This document shows positions 9,714-18,548 of a stretch of 64,000 nucleotides of DNA, piece after piece. Both the position numbers and the translations under genes were made by a program. How positions within the stretch are numbered: position 1 is the first letter of the stretch; each line of letters starts with the position of its first letter. The notes beneath the pieces were generated by a model. That model searched no databases. It had not been told where the DNA came from and saw only the letters and a list, made by a program, of their open reading frames with translations. The DNA comes from Enterobacteriaceae endosymbiont of Donacia cincticornis (GTDB taxonomy: Bacteria; Pseudomonadota; Gammaproteobacteria; Enterobacterales; Enterobacteriaceae). The stretch lies in contig NZ_CP046194.1 in the NCBI RefSeq assembly GCF_012568845.1, positions 263,042 to 327,041 on the forward strand, written 5' to 3'.

Positions 9714-10019
9714 TTAAAAATTTTTATTTGTATTAAAATTAATTTTTTGATTTTTTTCTAACATTATATATGCTTTTTTCCAACTTTTTTTTTTAAATAT
9801 ATATTTTTTATTTTTTTTACTTTTCCCTTTAACAATTAAAGTATTAATATTTTTTACTTTTATATTAAACATTTTTTGTATTACTTTTTTAATATCTATT
9901 TTATTTGCTTGTTTTAAAACTTTAATAACTATTGTATTTGTTTTTTCTGCAATAAAAGAAGATTTTTCAGATGTATATGGTCCTTGAATAATTTTAAAAT
10001 CAGATTCTTTTAAATTCAT
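9714..10019 (-). CDS. rplW: 50S ribosomal protein L23
   Basis: L23 sits at the tunnel exit and docks trigger factor and SRP. The 101-residue product (E. coli 100) has the characteristic GPYTSEKSS motif near residue 14 and the VIQKMFNIKVKNINTLIVKGK block. The C-terminal half is very lysine/asparagine-rich. The start overlaps the rplD stop by 4 nt, the usual coupled arrangement. Confidence 0.96.
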   Translation of the reverse strand: MNLKESDFKIIQGPYTSEKSSFIAEKTNTIVIKVLKQANKIDIKKVIQKMFNIKVKNINTLIVKGKSKKNKKYIFKKKSWKKAYIMLEKNQKINFNTNKNF

Positions 10020-10621
10020 TTTAATATCTCTTCTATATGTTTAATTGCACTAACAGTTATAATTATTTTATGATAATTAATTAAATCAATAGGACTAATA
10101 TTAATTGAATTTGTAATTTTAATATTATATAAATTACGAGATGCTAAAAATAAATTTTGATTAATTAATGTTGTAATAATCATTATTTTTTTTGATGAAT
10201 ATTTTTTTAATTTCACAATTAAAGTTTTAGTTTTCGGTTCTTTTATAAGAAAATTTTTTACTAAAATTATTCTATTTTCTTTAATTAATTTTGAAAAAAT
10301 ACTTTTTAGTGCATTACGAAACATTTTTTTATTAATTTTTTTATTATAAATTTTATTTTTTGCTGCAAAAGTTACACCTCCAGAACGCCAAATAGGACTT
10401 TTTACAGATCCTGCTCTTGCTTTTCCTGTTCCTTTTTGTTTCCATGGTTTTTTATTAGATCCTTTAACTTCTCCTTTTGTTTTTTGTGATTTAGTACCTT
10501 GTCTACCTATTGTCCTATAAGATTCTACAACCTGATGTATTAGTGTTTTGTTATAATTCCTATTAAAAATAATATTTGAAACTATAACTGTATCTTTTGT
10601 ATCTTCTGTTATAATTTCCAT
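10016..10621 (-). CDS. rplD: 50S ribosomal protein L4
   Basis: L4 is an assembly protein with a long loop into the exit tunnel; in E. coli it also represses the S10 operon by acting on the leader. The 201-residue product has the E. coli length and the loop signature RQGTKSQKTKGEVKGSNKKP followed by WKQKGTGKARAGSVKSPIWR around residues 44-85. Located between rplC and rplW. Confidence 0.97.
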   Translation of the reverse strand: MEIITEDTKDTVIVSNIIFNRNYNKTLIHQVVESYRTIGRQGTKSQKTKGEVKGSNKKPWKQKGTGKARAGSVKSPIWRSGGVTFAAKNKIYNKKINKKMFRNALKSIFSKLIKENRIILVKNFLIKEPKTKTLIVKLKKYSSKKIMIITTLINQNLFLASRNLYNIKITNSINISPIDLINYHKIIITVSAIKHIEEILK

Positions 10622-10655
10622 TTTGATCCTAAAATTAATATATTTTATTATTTGA

Positions 10656-11291
10656 TTAAGTTTTTATTGCTGGTTTTACAATAACATTACTACCAGTGTA
10701 ACCAGGTACAGCACCTTTTATAAGTAATAAGTTTTTAATAAAATCTAATTTTATAATATGTAGATTTTGTATAGTAATTTTTTTATTACCTAATTGACCC
10801 GCCATTTTTTTACCCTTAAATACTTTACCTGGAGTTTGATTTTGTCCAATAGATCCAGGAACTCTATGTGAGAGAGAATTTCCGTGGCTAGAATCTTGTG
10901 TTTTAAAATTCCATCTTTTAACAGTACCTGAAAATCCTTTTCCTTTTGATATACCAGTAACATCTACTTTAACTATTTGTTTAAAAATATCAATATTAAT
11001 ATTTTGACCTACAAAAAATTTGTTTATATTATATTCTTGAATATGATATTCCCATAAAATAGAACCAGCTGTAGTTTTTGCTTTTAAAAAATGTCCTATT
11101 TCAGATTTTTTAACATGACTAGTTTTTTTAAAACCTGTAGTCATTTGAATCGCATTATATCCATCATTTAAAACAGTTTTAATTTGAGTTACACGTATAT
11201 TTTCAAATTGTATAACAGTTATTGGAATAGATGAACCTTCTTTAGTAAAAATTCTAGTCATTCCCATTTTTTTACCCATTAATCCAATCAT
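10656..11291 (-). CDS. rplC: 50S ribosomal protein L3
   Basis: L3 binds near the 3' end of 23S rRNA and is one of the first assembly proteins. The 211-residue product (E. coli 209) starts [15 protein letters not shown] and carries the signature [33 protein letters not shown] and [16 protein letters not shown]; the glutamine of [10 protein letters not shown] is the site methylated by PrmB in E. coli. Second gene of the S10 operon. Confidence 0.98.
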   Translation of the reverse strand: MIGLMGKKMGMTRIFTKEGSSIPITVIQFENIRVTQIKTVLNDGYNAIQMTTGFKKTSHVKKSEIGHFLKAKTTAGSILWEYHIQEYNINKFFVGQNINIDIFKQIVKVDVTGISKGKGFSGTVKRWNFKTQDSSHGNSLSHRVPGSIGQNQTPGKVFKGKKMAGQLGNKKITIQNLHIIKLDFIKNLLLIKGAVPGYTGSNVIVKPAIKT

Positions 11292-11335
11292 ATATTATAT
11301 ACTCCACTCCATTATTATAGTTTTAATATGTTTTA

Positions 11336-11709
<374 letters not shown>

Positions 11710-11740
11710 AACCTATTATGATGTTACCAAAAATAATTAT

Positions 11741-11770
11741 ATTATGACTGATAAAGTATAAATAAAGCAA
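11741..11770 (-). promoter_or_regulatory. Candidate sigma-70 promoter of the S10 operon
   Basis: On the minus strand TTGCTT (11765-11770) is followed 18 nt later by CATAAT (11741-11746), with TATAAT five bases further on. This lies about 95 nt before the rpsJ start, leaving room for a leader. The long ribosomal block must be driven from near here, but base composition makes chance matches common. Confidence 0.3.
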
Positions 11771-11907
11771 TATTTTTCATTTATAAAATAAAAAAAACTA
11801 TTTAAAATAAAATTTTATTTCAGTATAATTTATAATTTAGTAATTATACAATATAATATTATTTATAAAAATTTATATATTTAACACATAAAAAGAATAT
11901 TAATAAT

Positions 11908-12324
11908 ATGACACTATTAGCTTTTGATTATGGAACTAAAAATATAGGTGTTGCAGTAGGTCAAAGTTTTATACGTATAGCACACACATTAAAAACCATT
12001 AAAAATAAAAAATCAGGAGCTATTAATTGGACTAAATTTAGTGTTTTATTTAATCAATGGAAACCAAAAAAAATTATAATTGGTTTACCATTACAAATGG
12101 ATGGTAGTCAACAATATATAACTATATTAGTTAAAAAATTTGCTTTTCATATAAGAAGAAAATTTAATATTAATAATATAGAATTTCATGATGAAAGATT
12201 AAGTACAATTGAAGCAAAATATATTTTATTTTCTACAGGAGGTTGGAAAAAATTAAAAAAAAGCGATATAAATTCTTTATCAGCATCAATTATTTTACAA
12301 AGTTGGTTTGAAAATAATAAATAA
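11908..12324 (+). CDS. ruvX: RuvX/YqgF-family RNase H-fold nuclease
   Basis: YqgF proteins have an RNase H-like fold; in E. coli the protein is essential and linked to 16S pre-rRNA processing, with Holliday-junction resolvase activity proposed from the fold. The 138-residue product equals the family length. Acidic active-site positions are visible: LLAFDYGTKNIGVAVG (residues 3-18), IIIGLPLQMDGSQQ near residue 60, and FHDERLSTIEA near residue 92. It is divergent from rpsJ and heads a block (ruvX, yggT, hemW) collinear with E. coli. Confidence 0.95.
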   Translation: MTLLAFDYGTKNIGVAVGQSFIRIAHTLKTIKNKKSGAINWTKFSVLFNQWKPKKIIIGLPLQMDGSQQYITILVKKFAFHIRRKFNINNIEFHDERLSTIEAKYILFSTGGWKKLKKSDINSLSASIILQSWFENNK

Positions 12325-12380
12325 AAATTCTAATTAAATAAAATTTTCTTATAAATATACTTTATATATTTGAGGTTTTT

Positions 12381-12941
12381 ATGGTTAAAATTATATGTTT
12401 ATGTAAACATTTAATGGAACTTATAATATTGTTTTTTTTGTTAAGATTATGGATTTTTTATTCTATAAATAATTACTATAATACCTTTATAAGGTTTATT
12501 GTTACTTTTACAGATATATTATTAAAATATATTAAAAAATTTTTACCTATAAAACAAAATAATGAATTATTAACTATAATAGTTATTTTATTTTTTTTAT
12601 TTTTTAAATATCCAATATTAATATTTTTACAACATAGAAATTTATTTCATAAAAATATAATTATTTATATATTTATTAGTATATTAACTTTATTTAAAAT
12701 TATTGGATTTTTATTATTTTATATAATTACTATATATTTAATATTAAACTTTATTAATTTAAGATTTGAAAATCTTAATGAAATTTTAGAAATATTTATA
12801 AATCAAATCTATTTATTTATAAAAATAATATGTCCTAATATTTATTATTTAAATATTTTTTTATTTATTATTAATATAATATTATATTTATTAAATAATT
12901 TATTAATGGATTTATTTCCGCAATTTTGGTTTTTAATTTAA
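12381..12941 (+). CDS. yggT: YggT-family inner-membrane protein
   Basis: A 186-residue, strongly hydrophobic protein, similar in length to E. coli YggT (188). The first hydrophobic segments contain LLRLWIFYSINNYYNTFIRF, which fits the YGGT-repeat start, and a related segment recurs in the second half. The function of the family is not firmly known; links to membrane protein or osmotic functions have been suggested. Identification relies on hydropathy, length and its place between ruvX and hemW, with hemW beginning 3 nt after its stop. Confidence 0.75.
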   Translation: MVKIICLCKHLMELIILFFLLRLWIFYSINNYYNTFIRFIVTFTDILLKYIKKFLPIKQNNELLTIIVILFFLFFKYPILIFLQHRNLFHKNIIIYIFISILTLFKIIGFLLFYIITIYLILNFINLRFENLNEILEIFINQIYLFIKIICPNIYYLNIFLFIINIILYLLNNLLMDLFPQFWFLI

Positions 12942-12944
12942 AAT

Positions 12945-14093
12945 ATGATAAATTTTAATAAACATTATAGTTTGTATATTCATATACCATGGTGTCTCAA
13001 AAAATGTCCTTATTGTGATTTTTTTTCTAAAATTTTTTTAAGAAAAAATAAAAAAATACAATTTCAATATATTACTAGTTTATTATTAGATTTAGAAAAA
13101 ACTTTATCTTTTTTTAAAAAAAAAATTTATATTAAAAGTATTTTTTTTGGTGGGGGTACACCTAGTTTAATATATGAAAAATATATATCTTTTCTTTTAC
13201 AAGAAATAAGAAAAAAAGTTTATATGTCTAAATTAGTTGAAATCACTATTGAAATAAATCCAAATTCTATTTCGGAAAATAAAATTATCAATTATATAAA
13301 TAATGGTATTAATCGTTTTTCTATTGGGGTTCAAAGTTTTAATAATAAAAATTTAAAAAATTTAGGTAGATTACATTCTTCAGAAGAAGCAATTAATGCT
13401 ATTAATATTTTAAAAAAAAATAATATTTCTAATTTTAATATAGATATAATGTATGGCATACCAGGACAATCATTAAATAATTCATATCAAGATTTATGTA
13501 AAGCTATTTTTTTTAAACCTAGTCATATTTCATGGTATCAACTTACTATTGAAAAAAATACTATTTTTGAAAAAAAAAAACCAAAAAATTTATTAAATAA
13601 TGATATTTTATGGAAAATGTTTTTGCAAGGTAAAAAAATTTTTTCTCGAAATAAATATTTTCAATATGAAATTTCATCTTTTGTAAAAGATGATAAATAT
13701 AGATGTAGACATAATTTAAATTATTGGTATTTTGGTAATTATTTAGGTATTGGATGTAATGCACATAGTAAAATAACTTTATTTAATAATAAAATTATTA
13801 GAATTATTAAAAATAATAATATTCAACAATATATGAATGGAAATTTTATTAGTTCTATACATACACTCTTATATAAAGATAAAATATTTGAGTTTTTTTT
13901 AAATCGTTTTAGATTATACAAAAAAATTTATAAAAAAGAATTTATAGAATTAACTGGTATAAAAATAAAAAATATTACATCTTTAATTAATAAAGCATTA
14001 AAATTTTCTTATTTAAAAGAAGATGATAATTTTTGGTATATAACAAATAAAGGTCACTTATATTTAAATGATTTATTAGAAATTTTTATTTAA
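12945..14093 (+). CDS. hemW: HemW, radical SAM heme chaperone-like protein
   Basis: HemW is a radical SAM protein related to coproporphyrinogen III dehydrogenase HemN but thought to act in heme delivery. The 382-residue product (E. coli 378) has the 4Fe-4S motif in HIPWCLKKCPYCDFF (residues 13-27, CxxxCxxC) and lacks the extra cysteine that follows in HemN, favouring HemW. FFGGGTPSL, IEINPNS and FSIGVQSFN are SAM-binding and core motifs. It overlaps the convergent trmB by 4 nt. No other heme genes are in the window. Confidence 0.92.
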   Translation: MINFNKHYSLYIHIPWCLKKCPYCDFFSKIFLRKNKKIQFQYITSLLLDLEKTLSFFKKKIYIKSIFFGGGTPSLIYEKYISFLLQEIRKKVYMSKLVEITIEINPNSISENKIINYINNGINRFSIGVQSFNNKNLKNLGRLHSSEEAINAINILKKNNISNFNIDIMYGIPGQSLNNSYQDLCKAIFFKPSHISWYQLTIEKNTIFEKKKPKNLLNNDILWKMFLQGKKIFSRNKYFQYEISSFVKDDKYRCRHNLNYWYFGNYLGIGCNAHSKITLFNNKIIRIIKNNNIQQYMNGNFISSIHTLLYKDKIFEFFLNRFRLYKKIYKKEFIELTGIKIKNITSLINKALKFSYLKEDDNFWYITNKGHLYLNDLLEIFI

Positions 14094-14785
14094 AAAATTA
14101 GTTTTTTTTTATATTCTATGTGGTAAATATTTTTTTTCTTTTCTTTTGCTTTATTTGAAAAATTAGTAGTTAATGAAAATAAATTAAAATTCTTATACAT
14201 ATGTTTATAACAACTAGATTTTTTTAAAAAAAAATAATTTTTATTTAAATCTTCTATATCAGAAATAATTTTTTTTTTATAATTATCACAATCGGTGACT
14301 ATATATAATATACCGTTATCTATTAATTTTGAATAAATAATTTTTAAGAAATTTTTTTTTAATAATCTTCTTTTTTGATGTTTTATTTTTGGCCATGGAT
14401 CAGGAAAATATAATTGAATTATTTTAATTGAATAATTTGGTATCATATTTTTTAATACAAAAAACACATCATAATAAATTAATTTTAAATTTTTAATTTT
14501 ATATTGAATAATTTTTTTTAAACATTTAACGATACTTGGTAAGTATACTTCTATTCCAATAAAATTATATTGAATATTATTCATAACAATATCAATCATA
14601 TTATTATCCATTCCAAAACCAATATCAATTATTATTGGTAATGTATTATTAAATATTTTATTAAAATTTATTAATTTATTTTTATAATTAATACTAAAAT
14701 AATTAAAATATTGATCAAAAAATATTTTTTTAGATTTTTTTAATTTTCTAAAACGACAATTAAAACTTCTAATATGAAAATTCAT
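14090..14785 (-). CDS. trmB: tRNA (guanine-N7)-methyltransferase TrmB
   Basis: TrmB methylates G46 in the variable loop of tRNAs using SAM. The 231-residue product has the SAM-binding motif IIDIGFGMDNNMID near residue 52, IGIEVY acidic loop, and the family signature FPDPWPKIKHQKRRL near residue 130. The N-terminal region is reduced to basic residues. It is convergent with hemW (4-nt overlap) and divergent from yggX, the E. coli orientation, with the intervening genes and mutY gone. Confidence 0.94.
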   Translation of the reverse strand: MNFHIRSFNCRFRKLKKSKKIFFDQYFNYFSINYKNKLINFNKIFNNTLPIIIDIGFGMDNNMIDIVMNNIQYNFIGIEVYLPSIVKCLKKIIQYKIKNLKLIYYDVFFVLKNMIPNYSIKIIQLYFPDPWPKIKHQKRRLLKKNFLKIIYSKLIDNGILYIVTDCDNYKKKIISDIEDLNKNYFFLKKSSCYKHMYKNFNLFSLTTNFSNKAKEKKKNIYHIEYKKKLIF

Positions 14786-14857
14786 ATAATTTATATATGT
14801 ATTAATTATTAATTAATATATTATTATATATAATATTTAAAATACAAAGAAAAATCT

Positions 14858-15094
14858 ATGGCAAAAAAAATATTTTGTATTTATTTTAAAACTAAGTTAG
14901 AAAAATTAAATGAAAAAGTATATCCAGGTAACATAGGAAATATTATATATAATCATATATCAAAAAATGCTTGGGAAAAATGGATAATATATCAAACTAA
15001 AATTATTAATGAAAAAAAATTAAATATGACTAATAAAAAACATATTTCTTTTTTAAAAGAAAAAATGGTTAACTTTTTATTTTTAAATAAGTAA
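14858..15094 (+). CDS. yggX: YggX-family iron/oxidative-damage protein
   Basis: YggX is a small protein linked to Fe(II) trafficking and protection of Fe-S clusters. The 78-residue product (E. coli 91) keeps the N-terminal IFCIYF with the functionally important cysteine at position 7, YPGNIG, ISKNAWEKW and INEKKLNM, then KMVNFLF. The last dozen residues of the E. coli protein are missing. In E. coli it follows mutY, which is absent here. Confidence 0.95.
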   Translation: MAKKIFCIYFKTKLEKLNEKVYPGNIGNIIYNHISKNAWEKWIIYQTKIINEKKLNMTNKKHISFLKEKMVNFLFLNK

Positions 15095-15105
15095 AAAATA
15101 TTTTA

Positions 15106-15178
15106 TGGAGCTAAGCGGAATCGAACCGCTGACCATCTGCGTGCAAAGCAGACGCTCTACCATCTGAGCTATAGCCCC
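15106..15178 (-). tRNA. tRNA-Ala (anticodon TGC)
   Basis: The minus strand folds as a standard cloverleaf: acceptor GGGGCTA/TAGCTCC with discriminator A, D-loop with AGCTCAGATGGTAGAGC, anticodon loop TTTGCAC (TGC), and T-loop GGTTCGATTCC. The 3' CCA is not encoded. It directly follows tRNA-Ile in the transcription direction, as in an rRNA operon spacer. Confidence 0.97.
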
Positions 15179-15194
15179 TATCATTTTATTATAA

Positions 15195-15268
15195 TAGGCT
15201 TGAGTGGAATTGAACCACCGACCTCACCCTTATCAGGGGTGTGCTCTAACCATCTGAGCTACAAGCCT
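15195..15268 (-). tRNA. tRNA-Ile (anticodon GAT)
   Basis: The minus strand gives a cloverleaf with acceptor AGGCTTG/CAAGCCT, discriminator A, anticodon loop CTGATAA (GAT) and T-loop GGTTCAATTCC; it is nearly identical to the E. coli spacer tRNA-Ile. No CCA is encoded. Only 16 nt separate it from tRNA-Ala. Confidence 0.97.
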
Positions 15269-15404
15269 GTATATAAAAGATACAAACATATTGTAATTAA
15301 TTCATATTTATAAATAAATGTCAATTAAAATATAATTTTTTCTTTAAAAGATTAAAATAATTTTACAAAACTGAACTAAAAATTTTAGGAGTTAATAACA
15401 AAAA

Positions 15405-16745
15405 ATGTTTTTTTATCAAAATTATATATTTTTTTCTATATTATTTTTATTTATGATAATATTTTTTTTATATAAAAAAAAACAAAAAAAAAATAAAAAA
15501 TATTTAAGTAAAATAATAAAAGAAAATAAAAGATTACAATTTGAATTAATAAAAAAAAATGAAAAAATAGATTTTTTACAAAAATTAAAAATTGAAAATA
15601 AAAATTTAAATAAAATAATTTTAAATAAATTAGAGATAATTTTAGATTTAAAAATTAAAATTAAAGGATTAGAAGTTAAATTAAATGATACTATTATTTT
15701 TTTTCAAAAAAAAGAAAAAATAATTATTAAAAATAATAATTATTTAAATATAAAATTTGAAAATTTAGCTAATGAAATTTTAGAAAAAAGTGAAAATAGA
15801 ATTAATCAATACAATAATCAAAATTTAAAAAATGTTATTTATCCTTTTAATGAAAAATTAGAATCATTAACAAATCAGTTACAAAAAAATTTACATCAAG
15901 AATCTTTAGAAAGAAATATATTAACTTATGAAATTAAAAATTTACAAAAATTAAACATCAATATTTCAAAAGAAGCTATTAATTTAACAAATGCATTAAA
16001 AGGAAATAATAAAATTCAAGGAATTTGGGGAGAACTAGTATTAAATAAAATTTTAGAATCTTCTGGATTAAGAAATGGTTATGAATACGAAGTACAAAAA
16101 AAAATTGAATTAAATAGTACAGAAAAAATACAACCGGATGTAATAATTAATTTACCTTATAACAAAAAAATTATTATAGATTCTAAAATGACTTTGATAG
16201 CATATGAACGTTATTTTAATACTGATAATAAAATAAAACAAAAAAAAGCATTAAATGATCATATCATCGCTATTCGTAATCATTTAAAATTATTAAGTAA
16301 TAAACAATATCATTATTTGTCTAATTTAAAAACTTTAGATTATATTATAATGTTTGTTCCTATCGAATCTGCATTATCTCTAGCTATAAATTATAAACCA
16401 TCTTTATTATATGAAGCTTTAAAATTAAATATTATGTTAGTTAGCCCTACAACTCTAATAATTTCTTTAAGAACTATAGAAAACTTATGGCGTTTAGAAA
16501 AACAAAATAAAAATTCTTTATTAATTATTAATAAAACAACAAAATTGTATAATAAAATTAGATTATTTATTGATGATATGTATATTTTAAAAAAAAATTT
16601 GGATAAATTACAAATAAATTATAATTCAGTTATGAAAAAATTATTTATAGGTAGAGGAAATATAATATCTCAAATTGAGAATTTTGAAAATTTGGGTATT
16701 GAAGTCGTAAATAAAATTAATAATCATTTTAAAAATGATAACTAA
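15405..16745 (+). CDS. rmuC: RmuC-family DNA recombination protein
   Basis: RmuC proteins limit inversions at short repeats and carry a predicted nuclease-like domain; the biochemical role is not settled. The 446-residue product has an N-terminal membrane anchor (residues 5-23), a long lysine/asparagine-rich coiled-coil region to about residue 150, then the conserved domain with IQGIWGELVLNKILESSGL, QPDVIINLP and IIIDSKMTLIAYERY (residues 200-270), and FVPIESAL. Retention of a recombination-limiting gene in so reduced a genome is notable. Gene neighbours differ from E. coli. Confidence 0.93.
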   Translation: MFFYQNYIFFSILFLFMIIFFLYKKKQKKNKKYLSKIIKENKRLQFELIKKNEKIDFLQKLKIENKNLNKIILNKLEIILDLKIKIKGLEVKLNDTIIFFQKKEKIIIKNNNYLNIKFENLANEILEKSENRINQYNNQNLKNVIYPFNEKLESLTNQLQKNLHQESLERNILTYEIKNLQKLNINISKEAINLTNALKGNNKIQGIWGELVLNKILESSGLRNGYEYEVQKKIELNSTEKIQPDVIINLPYNKKIIIDSKMTLIAYERYFNTDNKIKQKKALNDHIIAIRNHLKLLSNKQYHYLSNLKTLDYIIMFVPIESALSLAINYKPSLLYEALKLNIMLVSPTTLIISLRTIENLWRLEKQNKNSLLIINKTTKLYNKIRLFIDDMYILKKNLDKLQINYNSVMKKLFIGRGNIISQIENFENLGIEVVNKINNHFKNDN

Positions 16746-17056
16746 TATATCTTTTGATTATAATAAATCATAAAATGAAAATATTTTTTTAGAAATTAAA
16801 ATTTTAGACTTTATTGAAAGTAAATCTCGTTCTTTATTTTTAAAAAAGAAATATAAATTATCTTCTAATATTTATTAAAAAATAAAAAAAATTTTGTTAT
16901 CTTTTTTTTTAAAATAAAAACAATTATAGAAAATATTTTATATTTAAATAAAAATAATTGAAATTATATTTTTTATAAACTAAAATATACTAAATAAATA
17001 TCTTAATATCTAAGATATATTTTTATAAAGAATATATAAGTGAAGAGAAAATAATA
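16746..17056 (+). other. 311-nt intergenic region with a small open frame and a hairpin
   Basis: No recognisable gene. A 34-codon open stretch without a start codon runs from 16774 to 16875 and could be decayed coding sequence or chance. An 8-bp perfect inverted repeat (ATATCTTA at 16998-17005, TAAGATAT at 17011-17018, loop of 5) lies about 40 nt before asnS. E. coli has pncB upstream of asnS; I see no trace of it. Confidence 0.4.
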
Positions 17057-18457
17057 ATGTGTTTAATTGCTAGTATATCAGATTTAATAACTGGAAAAAT
17101 TAAAGTTAATAAAATAATATCTATAGGAGGATGGGTACGTAATAGAAGACATTCTAAATTAGGTATTTCTTTTATTAATTTATATGATGGATCATGTATA
17201 AATGATATACAAATTATTGCTAATAATAAATTAGATAATTATAAAAATGAAATTTTATCTATTACTAGTGGATGTTCTTTAACTGTTAAAGGACAATTAA
17301 AAATTTCACTTAAAAATATACAAAAATATGAAATATATGCTACAAAAATAAAAATTTTAGGTTGGGTTAAAAACCCAGGTGAATATCCTATTTCTCCTAA
17401 AAAACATAGTTTAAAATACTTAAGGAAAGTATGCCATTTACGTTCTAGAACTACAATCATTAATTGTATAACAAGAATTAGGCATAATATAGCTTTATTT
17501 ATACAAAATTTTTTACATAAAAAAAATTTTTTTTGGATTAGTACTCCGTTAATTACAACTTTAGATACTGAAGGATCAGGTAAAATGTTTAGAGTATCTA
17601 CTTTAGATTTGAAAAATTTTAGATATCAAAAAAATATAAATTTTTTTAAAAAAGATTTTTTTGGTAAAGAATCTTTTTTAACTGTTTCAGGACAACTAAA
17701 TTTAGAAACTTATGCTTGTTCTATGTCTAAGGTTTATACATTTGGTCCTACTTTCAGAGCTGAAAATTCGAATACTACACGTCATTTAGCAGAATTTTGG
17801 ATGTTAGAATTAGAAATAGCATTTACTAATTTAAAATCTCTTATGAAGTTTGCTGAAAAAATGTTAAAAAAAATTTTTGAATATTTTCTTAATTTTCATA
17901 AAGATGAAATTATTTTCTTATCTAATAAGATAGAAAAAAATTTATTTAATAAAATTGAAAAAGTTTTATTAAATAAATTTGATATAATTGAATATACTGA
18001 AGCTATTAATATTTTAAAAAATTGTAAAGAAAAATTTTCACATTTTATTACATGGGGTGATGATCTTTCTTTAGAACATGAAAAATATTTAACAAATAAT
18101 TATTTTAATAATTCAGTAATAATATTTAATTATCCTAAAAATATTAAAGCATTTTATATGTATTTAAATAATGATAATCAAACAGTAGCATCTATGGATG
18201 TATTATTACCTGATATAGGTGAAATTATAGGAGGTTCACAAAGAGAAAGTAGAATACAATTTTTAGATAAAAGATTAAAAGAATTAAATTTAAGTAAAGA
18301 TGATTATTGGTGGTATCGTGATTTAAGAAAATATGGTACAGTACCTCATTCTGGATTTGGTTTAGGTTTCGAAAGATTATTATCTTATATGACTGGTTTA
18401 CATAATATAAAAGATGTTATTCCATTTCCAAGAACTCCATATAATGCAAAATTTTAA
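17057..18457 (+). CDS. asnS: Asparaginyl-tRNA synthetase
   Basis: AsnRS charges tRNA-Asn with asparagine. The 466-residue product (same length as E. coli) has the N-terminal OB-fold anticodon-binding domain (GWVRNRRHSKLGISFINLYD near residue 24), class II motif 2 with FRAENSNTTRHLAEF around residue 235, and motif 3 GFGLGFERLLSYMTGL near the end. It is followed by the porin gene in the same orientation, the E. coli asnS-ompF order. A GAAGAGA element precedes the ATG. Confidence 0.97.
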   Translation: MCLIASISDLITGKIKVNKIISIGGWVRNRRHSKLGISFINLYDGSCINDIQIIANNKLDNYKNEILSITSGCSLTVKGQLKISLKNIQKYEIYATKIKILGWVKNPGEYPISPKKHSLKYLRKVCHLRSRTTIINCITRIRHNIALFIQNFLHKKNFFWISTPLITTLDTEGSGKMFRVSTLDLKNFRYQKNINFFKKDFFGKESFLTVSGQLNLETYACSMSKVYTFGPTFRAENSNTTRHLAEFWMLELEIAFTNLKSLMKFAEKMLKKIFEYFLNFHKDEIIFLSNKIEKNLFNKIEKVLLNKFDIIEYTEAINILKNCKEKFSHFITWGDDLSLEHEKYLTNNYFNNSVIIFNYPKNIKAFYMYLNNDNQTVASMDVLLPDIGEIIGGSQRESRIQFLDKRLKELNLSKDDYWWYRDLRKYGTVPHSGFGLGFERLLSYMTGLHNIKDVIPFPRTPYNAKF

Positions 18458-18548
18458 AATTTTTAACAAGATATAAGATAATTTTTTATTAATTTTATTA
18501 CTAACTGAATTTACAATAAATAATTATTATTAATAAGGATAAAAAATT

